From assembly GCF_033845285.1 (NCBI RefSeq), contig NZ_JAWXCX010000001.1, positions 2,619,495 to 2,683,494 on the forward strand: a DNA stretch of 64,000 bases, written 5' to 3'. How positions within the stretch are numbered: position 1 is the first letter of the stretch; each line of letters opens with the position of its first letter. The notes below the pieces were generated by a model. That model had not been told where the DNA came from. It did no database searches and was given only the letters and a program-made list of their open reading frames with translations. Below, in pieces: positions 50,220 through 62,214 of this stretch. This DNA comes from Marinococcus sp. PL1-022. Its GTDB lineage: Bacteria > Bacillota > Bacilli > Bacillales > Marinococcaceae. Position numbers and translations under genes: made by a program.

Positions 50220-50897
50220 TCAGCTTGCGTTTCTCTTTAATACCATATTCAGACAGGTCCAGACGATAATTTTCATATCAAGCAGTGTGCTGCGTGTTTG
50301 AATGTACAGAAGATCGAGCTGTACCATTTCCTCAAAGCCAACGCTGTTGCGGGCGGTTGCCTGCCAGAGACCGCTGCATCCCGGCTTCACATTCAGCCGC
50401 TGCATATGATAATCACTGTAGTATTTCACCTCACGCGGGAGCGGCGGACGCGGGCCGACGAGACTCATGTCGCCTTTGATCACGTTCCACAGCTGGGGCA
50501 GCTCATCGATGCTCGTTTTGCGTATCCACCGGCCCACCCTGGTCACGCGCGGGTCCTCGGCCATCTTAAACATCAGTCCGCTTACTTCGTTTTGATCCTG
50601 CAGCGCCTCCCACCGCGCTTCGGCATCTGTCGCCATGGAACGGAACTTATACATCGTAAACGGCGTACCGCCCTTTCCGCAGCGGGTCTGTTTAAAAAAT
50701 ACCGGGCCCTTCGGGTCTTCAAGCTTAATTAGCAGCGCGGTCAGCACAAACAGCCAGCCAAGCAGAATAATACCTAAGGAGGCGAAAACAAGGTCGGCCA
50801 GACGCTTCGTTGCCCCGTAATACGGCTTCGTCTTTACGGGCTCCAGCAACTGGCGGGCTTCCTTCACAATGCCATCAGCCTGTCGTTTTGTTTCCAT
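50220..50897 (-). CDS. undecaprenyl-phosphate sugar phosphotransferase, second priming enzyme
   Basis: 225 residues from the ATG at 50897, eight bases after AAGGAGA; an ATG six bases earlier is too close to that site. One N-terminal membrane hairpin ([24 protein letters not shown]), then [50 protein letters not shown] and [10 protein letters not shown]. It starts the repeat unit of the fucose-type polymer, probably from UDP-Gal or UDP-Glc. Together with the enzyme at 43484 the window has two independent priming steps. Confidence 0.9.
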   Translation of the reverse strand: METKRQADGIVKEARQLLEPVKTKPYYGATKRLADLVFASLGIILLGWLFVLTALLIKLEDPKGPVFFKQTRCGKGGTPFTMYKFRSMATDAEARWEALQDQNEVSGLMFKMAEDPRVTRVGRWIRKTSIDELPQLWNVIKGDMSLVGPRPPLPREVKYYSDYHMQRLNVKPGCSGLWQATARNSVGFEEMVQLDLLYIQTRSTLLDMKIIVWTCLNMVLKRNAS

Positions 50898-50924
50898 CCG
50901 CATGTTCTCCTTCCGATTGGATTT

Positions 50925-52208
50925 TTATGAAGGCTTTGCCTTTGCCCCCGGTGCCACAGCTTCGTGCTTCTCACGGGTCAGATCCCCAAACAGCGTGCGG
51001 TACTTTTCGATCGATGCCTCCTTCGTTAAGTGCTGGTCCAGGTATGCCCGCCCGGCACGTCCCATTGCCTGTCGGTCTTCGGCGTCCATGTGATACATGG
51101 CTGCGATCGCTTCCTCCACTGCGGCGTAATCCTTCGGCTCTGCCACAAGACCTGAGCGGCTCACCCGCAGCAGCTTTTCCGCTTCACTGCCTGCTTCAAG
51201 CACGCCGATCGCAGGTTTGCCGGCAGCCATGACGCCGTAGATTTTGCTTGGCACCGACACGCCCTTGATCCCTTTCTGGTTCACCACCAGATGAACGTCC
51301 GCAGCGTTTAACGAATACTTGATGAACTCCAGCGGCTGGTAGGGCAGAAACAGTACGTTCGTGAGTTGGTGATTGGCTACGAACTCCTGCATCTCTGCCT
51401 TTTTCGCCCCTTCGCCGATAAACACGAAACTCACATCCGGATAGCTCTGGAACTTTTTGGTGAGCCGGATCAGGTTTTCCAGATCATAATACAGGCCGAG
51501 ATTGCCGGAATACATGACGATGAATTTGTTCTCCAGGCCGTGAGCTTTCAGAAATTTTTGGACCACCGGATGAGTTTTGTCGAGCGGCACGAGCTCTTTT
51601 TCGTTCGTCCAGTTGTTGATGACGCTGTGCATCGGCGCCTTTCGCTTGCCGAACCGGCGGCGGAGCGTGGTGCGCATATCCTCGCCGACGACGACCACAT
51701 GATCGGCCAGGGCGCAGTTAACGGTATCGACGGTCTTTGCCAGCCGGAGTACCGTCTGGTTTTTTACATAGCCGGCTGCTTCGGCCTGCTCCGGGTTAAA
51801 GTCCTGAATATTGTACACATGCTTTGCCCGCTTGAGGACCTTGCCGATCGTGCCGAGCAGGCCGCCGAGCACTGGCGGCTGCGAGATCGTGTACACAAGA
51901 TCCACGTCCCTTTCCCGCTGCAGGGCGCGCAGCGCCCGCATAAAATACAGCGCCACGTATTTGGCCCGGCTCGCCTTCGAGTTTTTATTGACCAGCGGAA
52001 GCGGCACGCGCACCACCCTAATGGAGCCGTGATAATCCGGCACGAGCGGACGCGTTGTTTCGGCACCTGTGCCTGCATAGCCGGGCTGGGCGGCGATGAC
52101 GGTAATCGTAAAGTCATCCGCCAGCTCTTCGCACAGCTCGGTCATCAGCTGACCGGTGGAAGCAAGGTCCGGGTAAAAGTAGTTGATCACAAACACCAGT
52201 TTTTTCAT
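50925..52208 (-). CDS. family 4 glycosyltransferase (WbuB-like)
   Basis: 427 residues, start overlapping the previous stop by four bases. The N-terminal VINYFYPDLASTGQLMTELCEEL and HVYNIQDFNPEQAEAAGYV regions match the WbuB/WcaI group, and the donor site lies in GVSVPSKIYGVMAAGKPAIGVLEAGSEAE. These transferases often use UDP- or GDP-activated deoxysugars; L-fucose is a plausible donor here. A lysine-rich C-terminus follows. Confidence 0.88.
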   Translation of the reverse strand: MKKLVFVINYFYPDLASTGQLMTELCEELADDFTITVIAAQPGYAGTGAETTRPLVPDYHGSIRVVRVPLPLVNKNSKASRAKYVALYFMRALRALQRERDVDLVYTISQPPVLGGLLGTIGKVLKRAKHVYNIQDFNPEQAEAAGYVKNQTVLRLAKTVDTVNCALADHVVVVGEDMRTTLRRRFGKRKAPMHSVINNWTNEKELVPLDKTHPVVQKFLKAHGLENKFIVMYSGNLGLYYDLENLIRLTKKFQSYPDVSFVFIGEGAKKAEMQEFVANHQLTNVLFLPYQPLEFIKYSLNAADVHLVVNQKGIKGVSVPSKIYGVMAAGKPAIGVLEAGSEAEKLLRVSRSGLVAEPKDYAAVEEAIAAMYHMDAEDRQAMGRAGRAYLDQHLTKEASIEKYRTLFGDLTREKHEAVAPGAKAKPS

Positions 52209-53311
52209 CCAAGCTTCTCCTTTGCTGAGGATTCGGCTGCTTCCGGCGAGGCTTCTGCCGGGAGCGCCCGCTGAAATATCCGGTGGATCCGTTCGGTATA
52301 GTCTGTTTCTTTAAATGAACGCAGGGCGTACGTCCGGTTAACCCGCGCCGTTTTCTGCAGGTCCCGGACGCTGATGTCCTGAAGCAGCCGGGCAATGGCG
52401 TGCGGTGCCTGCTTGGGAACGAAATACCCGTTCTCCTCTTTGACGATATCCGGGATACCGGCGTGCTTTGTCGTCACGACCGAGAGGCCGTTGGCCATCG
52501 CTTCGATGACCGAAATTGGCTGGCCTTCGTTCGGGTAGTAGGTCGGAAGAATAAACACGTTGCACGTGCGCAGCAGGTCTTTTTTGGCTTCGCCGCCAAC
52601 CACGCCGTGAAGCACAACGTTGGTTAACTCATGCTCCTTCACCATCGCCTGGAACCGCTTTTCTTCTTTCGGGTCAAAAAAAGCACCCGCAAAATGAAAG
52701 GTCATTTCCGGATGATTCTTCGACAGGCTTGCCGCCTTCAGCACGTCCAGGTAGCCCTTGGAAGCGATAAAGTTACTCAAAAACAGCACGTGCTTGCCGT
52801 TCATTGTCTGTATTTTCGTCTCCAGCTCCTCCTCGGTGAGCAGCGCTTCCTTTTCCACGAAGTTTTCGCAGATGACGAGCTTGTCATCCGGGATAATCGG
52901 CTGAAACAATGCCTTCAAGCTCTCGCTCAGCACGACCACGCAGGCTGCTTTCGGAAGCAGCCGTTCGTTCAGCTTCCGCTGCAACGGATTCATTTTGCTG
53001 AGCAGCTGTTTAAAGTAGCCGCCGTGATAATGAATAATAACCGGGCGCCTTTTCCCGAGCATGATTGCAAGCAGCAGCAGGTCCCGGGCGTTTCCGCCCT
53101 TCGAGTGGGCAATCGTAAAATAAAAGAAATCGCAGTTGGATGTGATAAGCCTTCGGACCGTCGAAAAAATGCGTTTGTTATTGGTCAGGTTGATCATCTG
53201 CATCTCGTAGTCAGCCTGAAGCTCTTTTGCGTCGGCTATCTTGAAGAGAGCCTTTGAAAGGCCGTGCACCGGCGGGGGGAACTGGCCGACGAGCGCTGCT
53301 TTGGGGCGCAT
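52205..53311 (-). CDS. family 4 glycosyltransferase
   Basis: 368 residues with an excellent site (AAGGAGGTGA, six bases) at ATG 53311. The N-terminus KAALVGQFPPPVHGLSKALFK is a conserved opening for this GT4 type; the donor site is LPTYYPNEGQPISVIEAMANGLSVVTTKHAG. Its 5' end lies inside the 3' end of the polymerase gene for 101 bases in another frame, which is long for this compact operon. It adds one sugar to the repeat unit. Confidence 0.9.
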   Translation of the reverse strand: MRPKAALVGQFPPPVHGLSKALFKIADAKELQADYEMQMINLTNNKRIFSTVRRLITSNCDFFYFTIAHSKGGNARDLLLLAIMLGKRRPVIIHYHGGYFKQLLSKMNPLQRKLNERLLPKAACVVVLSESLKALFQPIIPDDKLVICENFVEKEALLTEEELETKIQTMNGKHVLFLSNFIASKGYLDVLKAASLSKNHPEMTFHFAGAFFDPKEEKRFQAMVKEHELTNVVLHGVVGGEAKKDLLRTCNVFILPTYYPNEGQPISVIEAMANGLSVVTTKHAGIPDIVKEENGYFVPKQAPHAIARLLQDISVRDLQKTARVNRTYALRSFKETDYTERIHRIFQRALPAEASPEAAESSAKEKLG

Positions 53312-54626
53312 ATGCCCTCACCTCCTTAGGTTTTACCAGAAACGGCCGCTTTCGGAGCGGCTTTTCAGCCATCAGCTCATGGACCACCGCGTACAGCACA
53401 GCAGTAATGAGCATGTAAAACGACATTTTAAACATCGTGATCGGATCATACGCGAGCCAGCGGGGAAAGGTGGTGAGAACGATGATGCCGGCGAACATAA
53501 ACAGCGGGTCGCGGGCATTTGCCAGACTGTTCAAGAGCAGGGCGATTACAATAGCAATGACCGCCACTCCGGCAAAGCCGAAAAAGTAGAAAAAGTAGCT
53601 GGCGATAAATCCGCCTCCCCCGGCTGGCGATATCTCCGAGAGGTAGTTGCTGAGCTCGGCCTGTTCAAACGGAATGCGGCCTGTTGGAAGAAAAATCCGC
53701 AGGACAAACGCCGCAGCTGCGGCTAGCCGGTCGCCGGTGCCGAGCAGGCCGTCCTGCAGGAGCCCCGAAAACAAGGTGGAATTATACAGTACTTCGCCGG
53801 CGTTGCTTGGCATATAGCTGCCCTCGGAGTAGCTGGTGAGGCCGAAGTTAATATTTTCCGGGTTCTGCAGGTAAAACGAAATGTCCGCCCGGATGCGGCC
53901 AAACACCATAAACACGTAATAAATGATGCCGCCCCCAGCAAGCATCATCACAGGTGACAGCCGCTTTTCCCAGAACAGGATAAACAGCAGCATCCCGACC
54001 TGAAGCGCCTCAATCCGGCCGCCAAACAGCATCATTTTGGCGATATACAAAAACGACAGCCCAAGCAGCAGCACACTCGCATACGGAATGCTTCTGGAAT
54101 AGTAGTAGCCGAGTATAATAAACAGCACCACGTATTCCGATATCGCCAGGCTGCCGAACGTGGCGGTGGAATTCATCCCGTAGCCGCCCGACTCCAGAAT
54201 GTTTTCCCCCGATTTCCCGAGCACGATAATGACCGTAATCGCGGCCAGGCTCACGAGATAGAGTGCCCAGTTGGATTTCCGCTCCAGCCGGTCGGCGATA
54301 TAGACCGGCACCCCCGGCTTTTGGGTAAACAGATAAAGCACGAGCAGAAACAGCGACATAATCAGAAGCGTTTTGTCATAATACATCGGATAAAAGTAGT
54401 CGTCGTAGTACGTCGTTTTATAGCCGCCGTAATACACGTAGGCGAAGTTCATGTAGTACGTGCTCATGAACACCACCAGGAGCATGACGGCCTTAAACCT
54501 CCGCAGATGATAAATAAAATGAACGATGATCAACAGATTGGACGCCACCGCGATCGCCGGATTGCCGTTTATTAAAAGCAGCAGCGCAATGATCTGCACA
54601 CATACGAGAACATATTTCGTAAACAT
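53211..54626 (-). CDS. wzy: repeat-unit polymerase (Wzy-like) of the fucose-type cluster
   Basis: 471 residues, about twelve helices; large extracytoplasmic loop with RIRADISFYLQNPENINFG and LSEISPAGGGGFIASYFFYF. O-antigen polymerases have low sequence identity, so the call rests on topology, length and position between glycosyltransferase and flippase genes. Oddly, the last ~34 residues (Arg/Pro/Ser-rich, ending SRRKRASG) are encoded within the next gene; they are low-complexity and may be a tail gained by loss of an earlier stop. Confidence 0.8.
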   Translation of the reverse strand: MFTKYVLVCVQIIALLLLINGNPAIAVASNLLIIVHFIYHLRRFKAVMLLVVFMSTYYMNFAYVYYGGYKTTYYDDYFYPMYYDKTLLIMSLFLLVLYLFTQKPGVPVYIADRLERKSNWALYLVSLAAITVIIVLGKSGENILESGGYGMNSTATFGSLAISEYVVLFIILGYYYSRSIPYASVLLLGLSFLYIAKMMLFGGRIEALQVGMLLFILFWEKRLSPVMMLAGGGIIYYVFMVFGRIRADISFYLQNPENINFGLTSYSEGSYMPSNAGEVLYNSTLFSGLLQDGLLGTGDRLAAAAAFVLRIFLPTGRIPFEQAELSNYLSEISPAGGGGFIASYFFYFFGFAGVAVIAIVIALLLNSLANARDPLFMFAGIIVLTTFPRWLAYDPITMFKMSFYMLITAVLYAVVHELMAEKPLRKRPFLVKPKEVRAYAPQSSARRPVPPAGARPFKGSLQDSRRKRASG

Positions 54627-54639
54627 CGGCGTACCTCAC

Positions 54640-55545
54640 TTATCTGCCATGGGTTTTCTGGTACTCCAAATACTTGATCCCGAGCAGTCCGGCCAGGTTG
54701 CCGGCGCCCATATACACGTACTGCAGGGCTTTGACCCGCTCGTGCTCCCAGCGGAACAGCGCCGGCACGTACAGGAGAACCCCCTGTATGATACGGCCGC
54801 TCCCGACGATGGCCCGGCCCGCCTTCGCCCTTCGTGCATTCGCCTTCGCGCCGGTGCAGATCGCGAGCGTATTGCCCGAGCGGTAGGCCCGCTGCAGCAC
54901 CCACTGCCGGGTTGTGCGCGTGGTGGGAATCAGGTCGTAGACAACCGCTTCCTCGGAGCAGATCATCGTATACGCCTCGCGCTCCAGCTCGGTAAATAAA
55001 AACGTGTCGGAGCCGCCGGTCAGCGCGAGCGCTTCGTTAAACCGGTAGCGGTTGAAAATGCTTTTGCGCATCAGCAGATTGTTGGTCGCTGCCCGTCGGA
55101 CCGGGTCCCCGGTGCGCCGCTGCAGGCTGTCAAAAAAACCGCCGCGGATGACCCACTCGGGAGCCTCCTGCTCAAACACGCTTATGACCTTGCCCTCAAC
55201 GACGTCTGCATCGTACAAGTGACGGGCAGCAAGCAGCTGCTCGAGCCAGTCGGGCGCCGGCGTTTCGTCGTCATCAACGAATACAACAAAATCTGCATCC
55301 CCGGCCAGACGGACCGACGTGTTACGTGCCGCCGGTATGCCCCTTTGGGGTTCCACCTCGTAGATGAGCGGGTACGGATAGTTTATCGGGAGCACCTTGG
55401 CCGCGCTTCCCCCGGGGTCGTTATCGACGACCACCACGGTTAATTCGGGCTGATGCCGCTCCCATTGCTGGGCGGCAATACCCTCTAAAAGCGCCTGTAA
55501 TCCTTCCGGACGCTGATACGTAATAATGCATACCGCAAGCTTCAT
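54640..55545 (-). CDS. family 2 glycosyltransferase
   Basis: 301 residues, AGGGAGG upstream. GT-A fold: LAVCIITYQRPEGLQALL, TVVVVDNDPGGSAA, and FVVFVDDDETPAPDWLEQLL with the DxD-like metal site; GIPAARNTSVRLA is the usual nucleotide loop. A C-terminal amphipathic/hydrophobic part (IIQGVLLYVPALF) follows. It adds one sugar of the polymer; donor not known. Confidence 0.88.
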   Translation of the reverse strand: MKLAVCIITYQRPEGLQALLEGIAAQQWERHQPELTVVVVDNDPGGSAAKVLPINYPYPLIYEVEPQRGIPAARNTSVRLAGDADFVVFVDDDETPAPDWLEQLLAARHLYDADVVEGKVISVFEQEAPEWVIRGGFFDSLQRRTGDPVRRAATNNLLMRKSIFNRYRFNEALALTGGSDTFLFTELEREAYTMICSEEAVVYDLIPTTRTTRQWVLQRAYRSGNTLAICTGAKANARRAKAGRAIVGSGRIIQGVLLYVPALFRWEHERVKALQYVYMGAGNLAGLLGIKYLEYQKTHGR

Positions 55546-58752
<3,207 letters not shown>

Positions 58753-58861
58753 TCAGGGTCCTCTTTTCCTGTAAGATTTTGGTGTTGTGCAAGTACCTGC
58801 ATCTATTCAAAACATCAAAACAGATGGCTGAAGTCTGTATTCCAATAGTCTGTCCTTTCAT

Positions 58862-58893
58862 CTGCGGCAGCGTCGTATGCGCAGCTGCCGCAG
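58862..58893 (-). other. strong 10-bp hairpin downstream of the EAR-like RNA
   Basis: CTGCGGCAGC (58862-58871) and GCTGCCGCAG (58884-58893) are perfect arms with a 12-base loop and no T-run. It lies a few bases after the structured RNA in the direction of transcription and may be part of the same regulatory leader. Confidence 0.55.
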
Positions 58894-58900
58894 GTAAACC

Positions 58901-58988
58901 GGAGGCATTGAACCTCTCCTCACGCAGCGCTGTTGACGATCAACGTCTAAGGCTTTTCCAGAAGCCCTTAGCACTGCCGAGTGCCTCC
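58901..58988 (-). ncRNA. EAR-like (epsC-type) structured RNA inside the polysaccharide operon
   Basis: On the minus strand the element is closed by GGAGGCA (58982-58988) with TGCCTCC (58901-58907). Inside are GCAGTGC (58971-58977) with GCGCTGC (58924-58930), a hairpin CTAAGG-GCTT with AAGCCTTAG (about 58947-58971), and GTTGA/TCAAC (58932-58944). A nested multibranch fold of about 90 nt in the manC-fcl gap of an exopolysaccharide operon is what is known for the EAR/epsC RNA of Bacillales, which promotes antitermination through long eps operons. The assignment is from fold and context, not from a covariance search. Confidence 0.5.
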
Positions 58989-59034
58989 GCGTGATACCGG
59001 TGCAGGAGACATGACCGAAAATTATTCAAAACAG

Positions 59035-60423
59035 CTATTTAATGAACTTGGCGGCGGAGCCGTTGTGGGCGCGGAGCACATCGTCCCAGGTGTCATGAAT
59101 GCGGACGGTGTCTTCGTCGCTGATGTCCACGCCGGTCTGCACCTCCACAATTTCAAGATCAATGGTGGCCCGGAGCGCGTGCTTTGTTCCGGCCGGCAGG
59201 TGAACAACGTCGCCCGCCTTGATGCGGTACATACGGTTATCGACCGCAATTTCGCCCTCCCCGCGCACGACCGTCCACACCTCATCGCGGTTATGGTGGT
59301 AATGAAGCGTCGAATTTTTCCCTCTTTCCAGCAGGATGCGCTTGGTGATCATCATTTGGCCGTCCGGATATTTGGCGTAGTCGAGCACCCGTGACCACCC
59401 CCACAGCCGCTCCTCGTACATCTGCGGGTAGCGGAAGTCCTTGATCAGCTCTTTAATCTGCGAGCTCGCCTCCTTACTTGCGACGATGATGCCGTCGGGA
59501 CTCGACACAATCACCATATTGCTGGCGTCAATGACCGCCACCGGGATGTCGAGCTCGTTCACGAGATGTGTGTTGACCGAGCTTTCGGAAATAATACCTT
59601 TTCCGGTCTGGTTCGCGGCCATCTCCTCGGTGAGCGTGTTCCACGTGCCAAGGTCCTTCCAGTCGCCTTCGTATTTTAAAACGGTGACTTTTTCCGCCTT
59701 CTCCACGACCCGGTAGTCAAAGCTGATCTCAGGGATGGTATGGTACTGGCTTTTAAGCAGCTCGTACTCAAACGGCATCCGCTCCTCCTTGAGAATCCGA
59801 AGCAGGTAATCCATCGTAAAGCCGAACACGCCGCAGTTCCAGAGCGCCTGTTTATCGATGAGCCGCTTTGCGGTTGCTTCGTCCGGCTTTTCCGTAAAGG
59901 CTCTGACGGTAAAAGCTCCGGTCTGCTCATTCCGGCCGCCCGGGACAATGTAGCCATATTTCGTGGACGGATAGATAGGCCGCACTCCCATCAGCGCCAT
60001 ATCGCTCGTGCCCTCCTGGATCAGCCGCTCCAAAAGTTCAAAATTTTCAAAAAAAGTAGTGTCTACGAAGGCGTCTACCGGCAGCATTACAATCACTTCC
60101 TCCGGGGACGCTTGTTCGACAGAAAACAGGTAGCTCGCTGCAAGGGCCACAGCCGCAAACGTATCACGGCGCGACGGCTCCATAACGAGTGGAACGACTT
60201 CCCCGAGCTGGCGCCTGATTAGATCCTTCTGTGATTCCGAGGTGGCAATCACCGCCGATGAGGCCAGGCCGCACGCTTCAAGCTGTCTCCACACCCGCTG
60301 GACCATCGACTCCTTCTGGCCGTCCGGCCCGTCGAGCACCTTGAGAAACTGTTTGGATCTCGTATCATTGGACAATGGCCACAATCGCTTTCCCGACCCT
60401 CCGGATAACAGGACTAATCGCAT
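59035..60423 (-). CDS. manC: bifunctional mannose-1-phosphate guanylyltransferase / mannose-6-phosphate isomerase
   Basis: 462 residues, AAGGAGGAAGG upstream. N-terminal nucleotidyltransferase (about 1-290) with VLLSGGSGKRLWPLSN and VIVMLPVDAFV, then a C-terminal type II isomerase cupin (about 320-455) with VWTVVRGEGEIAV and AGTKHAL; TLHYHHNRDEVW holds metal ligands. It supplies GDP-mannose from mannose-6-phosphate together with a phosphomannomutase not encoded here. GDP-mannose feeds Gmd and Fcl downstream. Confidence 0.94.
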   Translation of the reverse strand: MRLVLLSGGSGKRLWPLSNDTRSKQFLKVLDGPDGQKESMVQRVWRQLEACGLASSAVIATSESQKDLIRRQLGEVVPLVMEPSRRDTFAAVALAASYLFSVEQASPEEVIVMLPVDAFVDTTFFENFELLERLIQEGTSDMALMGVRPIYPSTKYGYIVPGGRNEQTGAFTVRAFTEKPDEATAKRLIDKQALWNCGVFGFTMDYLLRILKEERMPFEYELLKSQYHTIPEISFDYRVVEKAEKVTVLKYEGDWKDLGTWNTLTEEMAANQTGKGIISESSVNTHLVNELDIPVAVIDASNMVIVSSPDGIIVASKEASSQIKELIKDFRYPQMYEERLWGWSRVLDYAKYPDGQMMITKRILLERGKNSTLHYHHNRDEVWTVVRGEGEIAVDNRMYRIKAGDVVHLPAGTKHALRATIDLEIVEVQTGVDISDEDTVRIHDTWDDVLRAHNGSAAKFIK

Positions 60424-60465
60424 CTGCCTTCCTCCTTGTTTCCTGAAATTTTGGACAGAAGTTCC

Positions 60466-61224
60466 TTACATTCGTTTAAAAAAAGCACGTTTTTGGTGCA
60501 GGGGCTCGGGCGGGTCCACAAACGCCGGTGAGCCGACCAGCAGGCGCTTCGTATTTTCCTGCAGCTCCCGGGCTTTTTTCAGGCCGAGAGCTGCAGCGGT
60601 CTGTTCATAGGAAGGCTTTAAGCGAAAGGGCACGCTGTCTGCCTGCGAAGCGATAAAATGAGCCAGATTTTTCCGCAGAAGCTTCAGGGCAAACCGCTGC
60701 TTTTTGCGGCCGCGTTTTCCTGCGACCGTTTCCGCGCTTACCTGCGCAAGCGCTCCATGGGAAACGAAATAATACAGCGGGTCGTCTATCTCGGTGGATC
60801 CATGCAGCCGCTCGGGATGCGTCATGATTGGAATATAGCCTTCAAGCTGCATGGAGTAAAACAGCCTTTTAATACGTGCGAAGGTGTCGCCGGTCTGCAT
60901 CTCCACAAGTACATAATTGGTGTCTTCAAGCGGCAGCAGCTGCCCGGATAAAAGGTCATCTGTCATCCCCTGATGCAGTGTAATTTCATGGCCGCTTTTT
61001 ACATGCAGCAGAATGCCTTCGGCCCGGAGCTTCGTATTAAAATCGAGCACGGCTTCCTTCACGGTCAGACCGTCATTTTCATAGATGCCGGGCCGGTAAT
61101 GCGGTGTGGCAAAAACCGTCTGAATATTGTTTGCGACGGCTTCCTTTGCAATGGCAATGCTTTCGTTTACTGCCTCCGGCCCGTGGTCGAGCCCTGGCAG
61201 AATGTGTGTGTGTATATCGATCAT
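60466..61224 (-). CDS. CpsB/YwqE-like PHP-family protein, metal site partly altered
   Basis: 252 residues from ATG 61224 (GGGGGAA upstream). It aligns over its length with tyrosine phosphatases CpsB/YwqE: MIDIHTHILPG (H5, H7), FATPHYRPG, GHEITL, VLVEMQT and IMTHPERL keep most metal ligands, and the fold is complete. Two sites differ: DDG near residue 14 reads DHG, and the C-terminal SDxH metal motif reads SQAD (in FIASQADS). Activity is therefore doubtful or altered. It is encoded next to a Fcl-like pseudoenzyme and a second PHP paralogue. Normal partner, a CapB-type tyrosine kinase, is missing. Confidence 0.82.
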   Translation of the reverse strand: MIDIHTHILPGLDHGPEAVNESIAIAKEAVANNIQTVFATPHYRPGIYENDGLTVKEAVLDFNTKLRAEGILLHVKSGHEITLHQGMTDDLLSGQLLPLEDTNYVLVEMQTGDTFARIKRLFYSMQLEGYIPIMTHPERLHGSTEIDDPLYYFVSHGALAQVSAETVAGKRGRKKQRFALKLLRKNLAHFIASQADSVPFRLKPSYEQTAAALGLKKARELQENTKRLLVGSPAFVDPPEPLHQKRAFFKRM

Positions 61225-61275
61225 CCGGCGTTCCCCCAGGTATCTGTTTCGATTCATTCCTTGCAGGGAGCGCCT

Positions 61276-62199
61276 TTACGCCCGGCCGGCGCGGTCCCTC
61301 TCTATTTCCCATTGATTCAGGGCCTGCAGCCCTTTGGCAAGTGATACTTCCGGGTACCAGCCGTACCGGTTGATTTTTGACGTGTCGAGCGTCTTTCTCC
61401 TCATCCCGCCGGATCCCGAGCCTGTAAAAAATACGGCGCCTCTGTAGCCGGTAATCCGCTTGATCAGCATGACGAGCTCCTTTGCGCTCACCTCCCGCTC
61501 GGTACCGATATTGACCGGCCCCTTTTCATTGTAGTGATTCATTACAAACACGCAGCCGGAGGCCATATCGTCGCCGTAGATAAGCTCCTGGAAGGCGGGT
61601 TCTTTTTCCGGAATTTCCACCTTCGACTGCCACTGGTCCCGGGCCCGGAGGCACCGCTGCATCGCATCGGCCACCATGCCGTCCTGCCTGTTCATGTCTG
61701 CTGCGGTATACATCCGCGGAGCGACCGCAATATGGAAATTTGTATTGGAGGCCCGGTTGGAGGCCCGGCAGAGAGCAATGCCCTCCCGGGTCACCTGCGT
61801 CTGTTCCGCGTATACCTCATCAATGATCCCCCGCTGCAGAAATGTCTCCTTCAGCGGCTGCGGGGTGTACTTCGGATATACGTGAATGTCGCCGACATAC
61901 AGCAGCTTTTTCACGTTATACCGGGCAGAGGCCTCGAGCACGTTCGCCTGGTGCCAGCGCCTCGCCTGCAGCTCTGCCTTCGCATTTGATTCTGCATATT
62001 CATAGCCGTCTGTCATAAGCACATACTCGATATTTTCCTCTGCGAAAAATGTATTCATGGCCTGAATGCTTTCCCTTCCCGCTTCCATGCCGGTACGCAC
62101 AACCACGTTTTCGTATCCCTGCTTTAACAGGTAGTGATAAATGGCGCTGCCTGCCCTCTCCTGATGATTGGTTACGTAAATTTTCGCCTGTTTATCCAA
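61276..62199 (-). CDS. GDP-fucose synthase-like pseudoenzyme
   Basis: 307 residues, TTG start after AAAGGAGG that overlaps the stop of the regulator gene. It aligns end to end with the intact Fcl at 57796 (AGSAI, RYNVKKLL, VYPKYTPQPLKE, YGDDMASGCVFVMNHY, VNIGTEREVSAKEL). The active site is gone: the NADP loop GHRGLAG reads NHQERAG, catalytic Ser reads Asp104, the YxxxK Lys reads Thr134 while Tyr130 remains. There are no stops or frameshifts, so it is maintained as a protein. It may bind nucleotide sugar or Fcl as a regulator. Confidence 0.85.
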   Translation of the reverse strand: MDKQAKIYVTNHQERAGSAIYHYLLKQGYENVVVRTGMEAGRESIQAMNTFFAEENIEYVLMTDGYEYAESNAKAELQARRWHQANVLEASARYNVKKLLYVGDIHVYPKYTPQPLKETFLQRGIIDEVYAEQTQVTREGIALCRASNRASNTNFHIAVAPRMYTAADMNRQDGMVADAMQRCLRARDQWQSKVEIPEKEPAFQELIYGDDMASGCVFVMNHYNEKGPVNIGTEREVSAKELVMLIKRITGYRGAVFFTGSGSGGMRRKTLDTSKINRYGWYPEVSLAKGLQALNQWEIERDRAGRA

Positions 62200-62214
62200 C
62201 CCGGCGGCCTCCTT

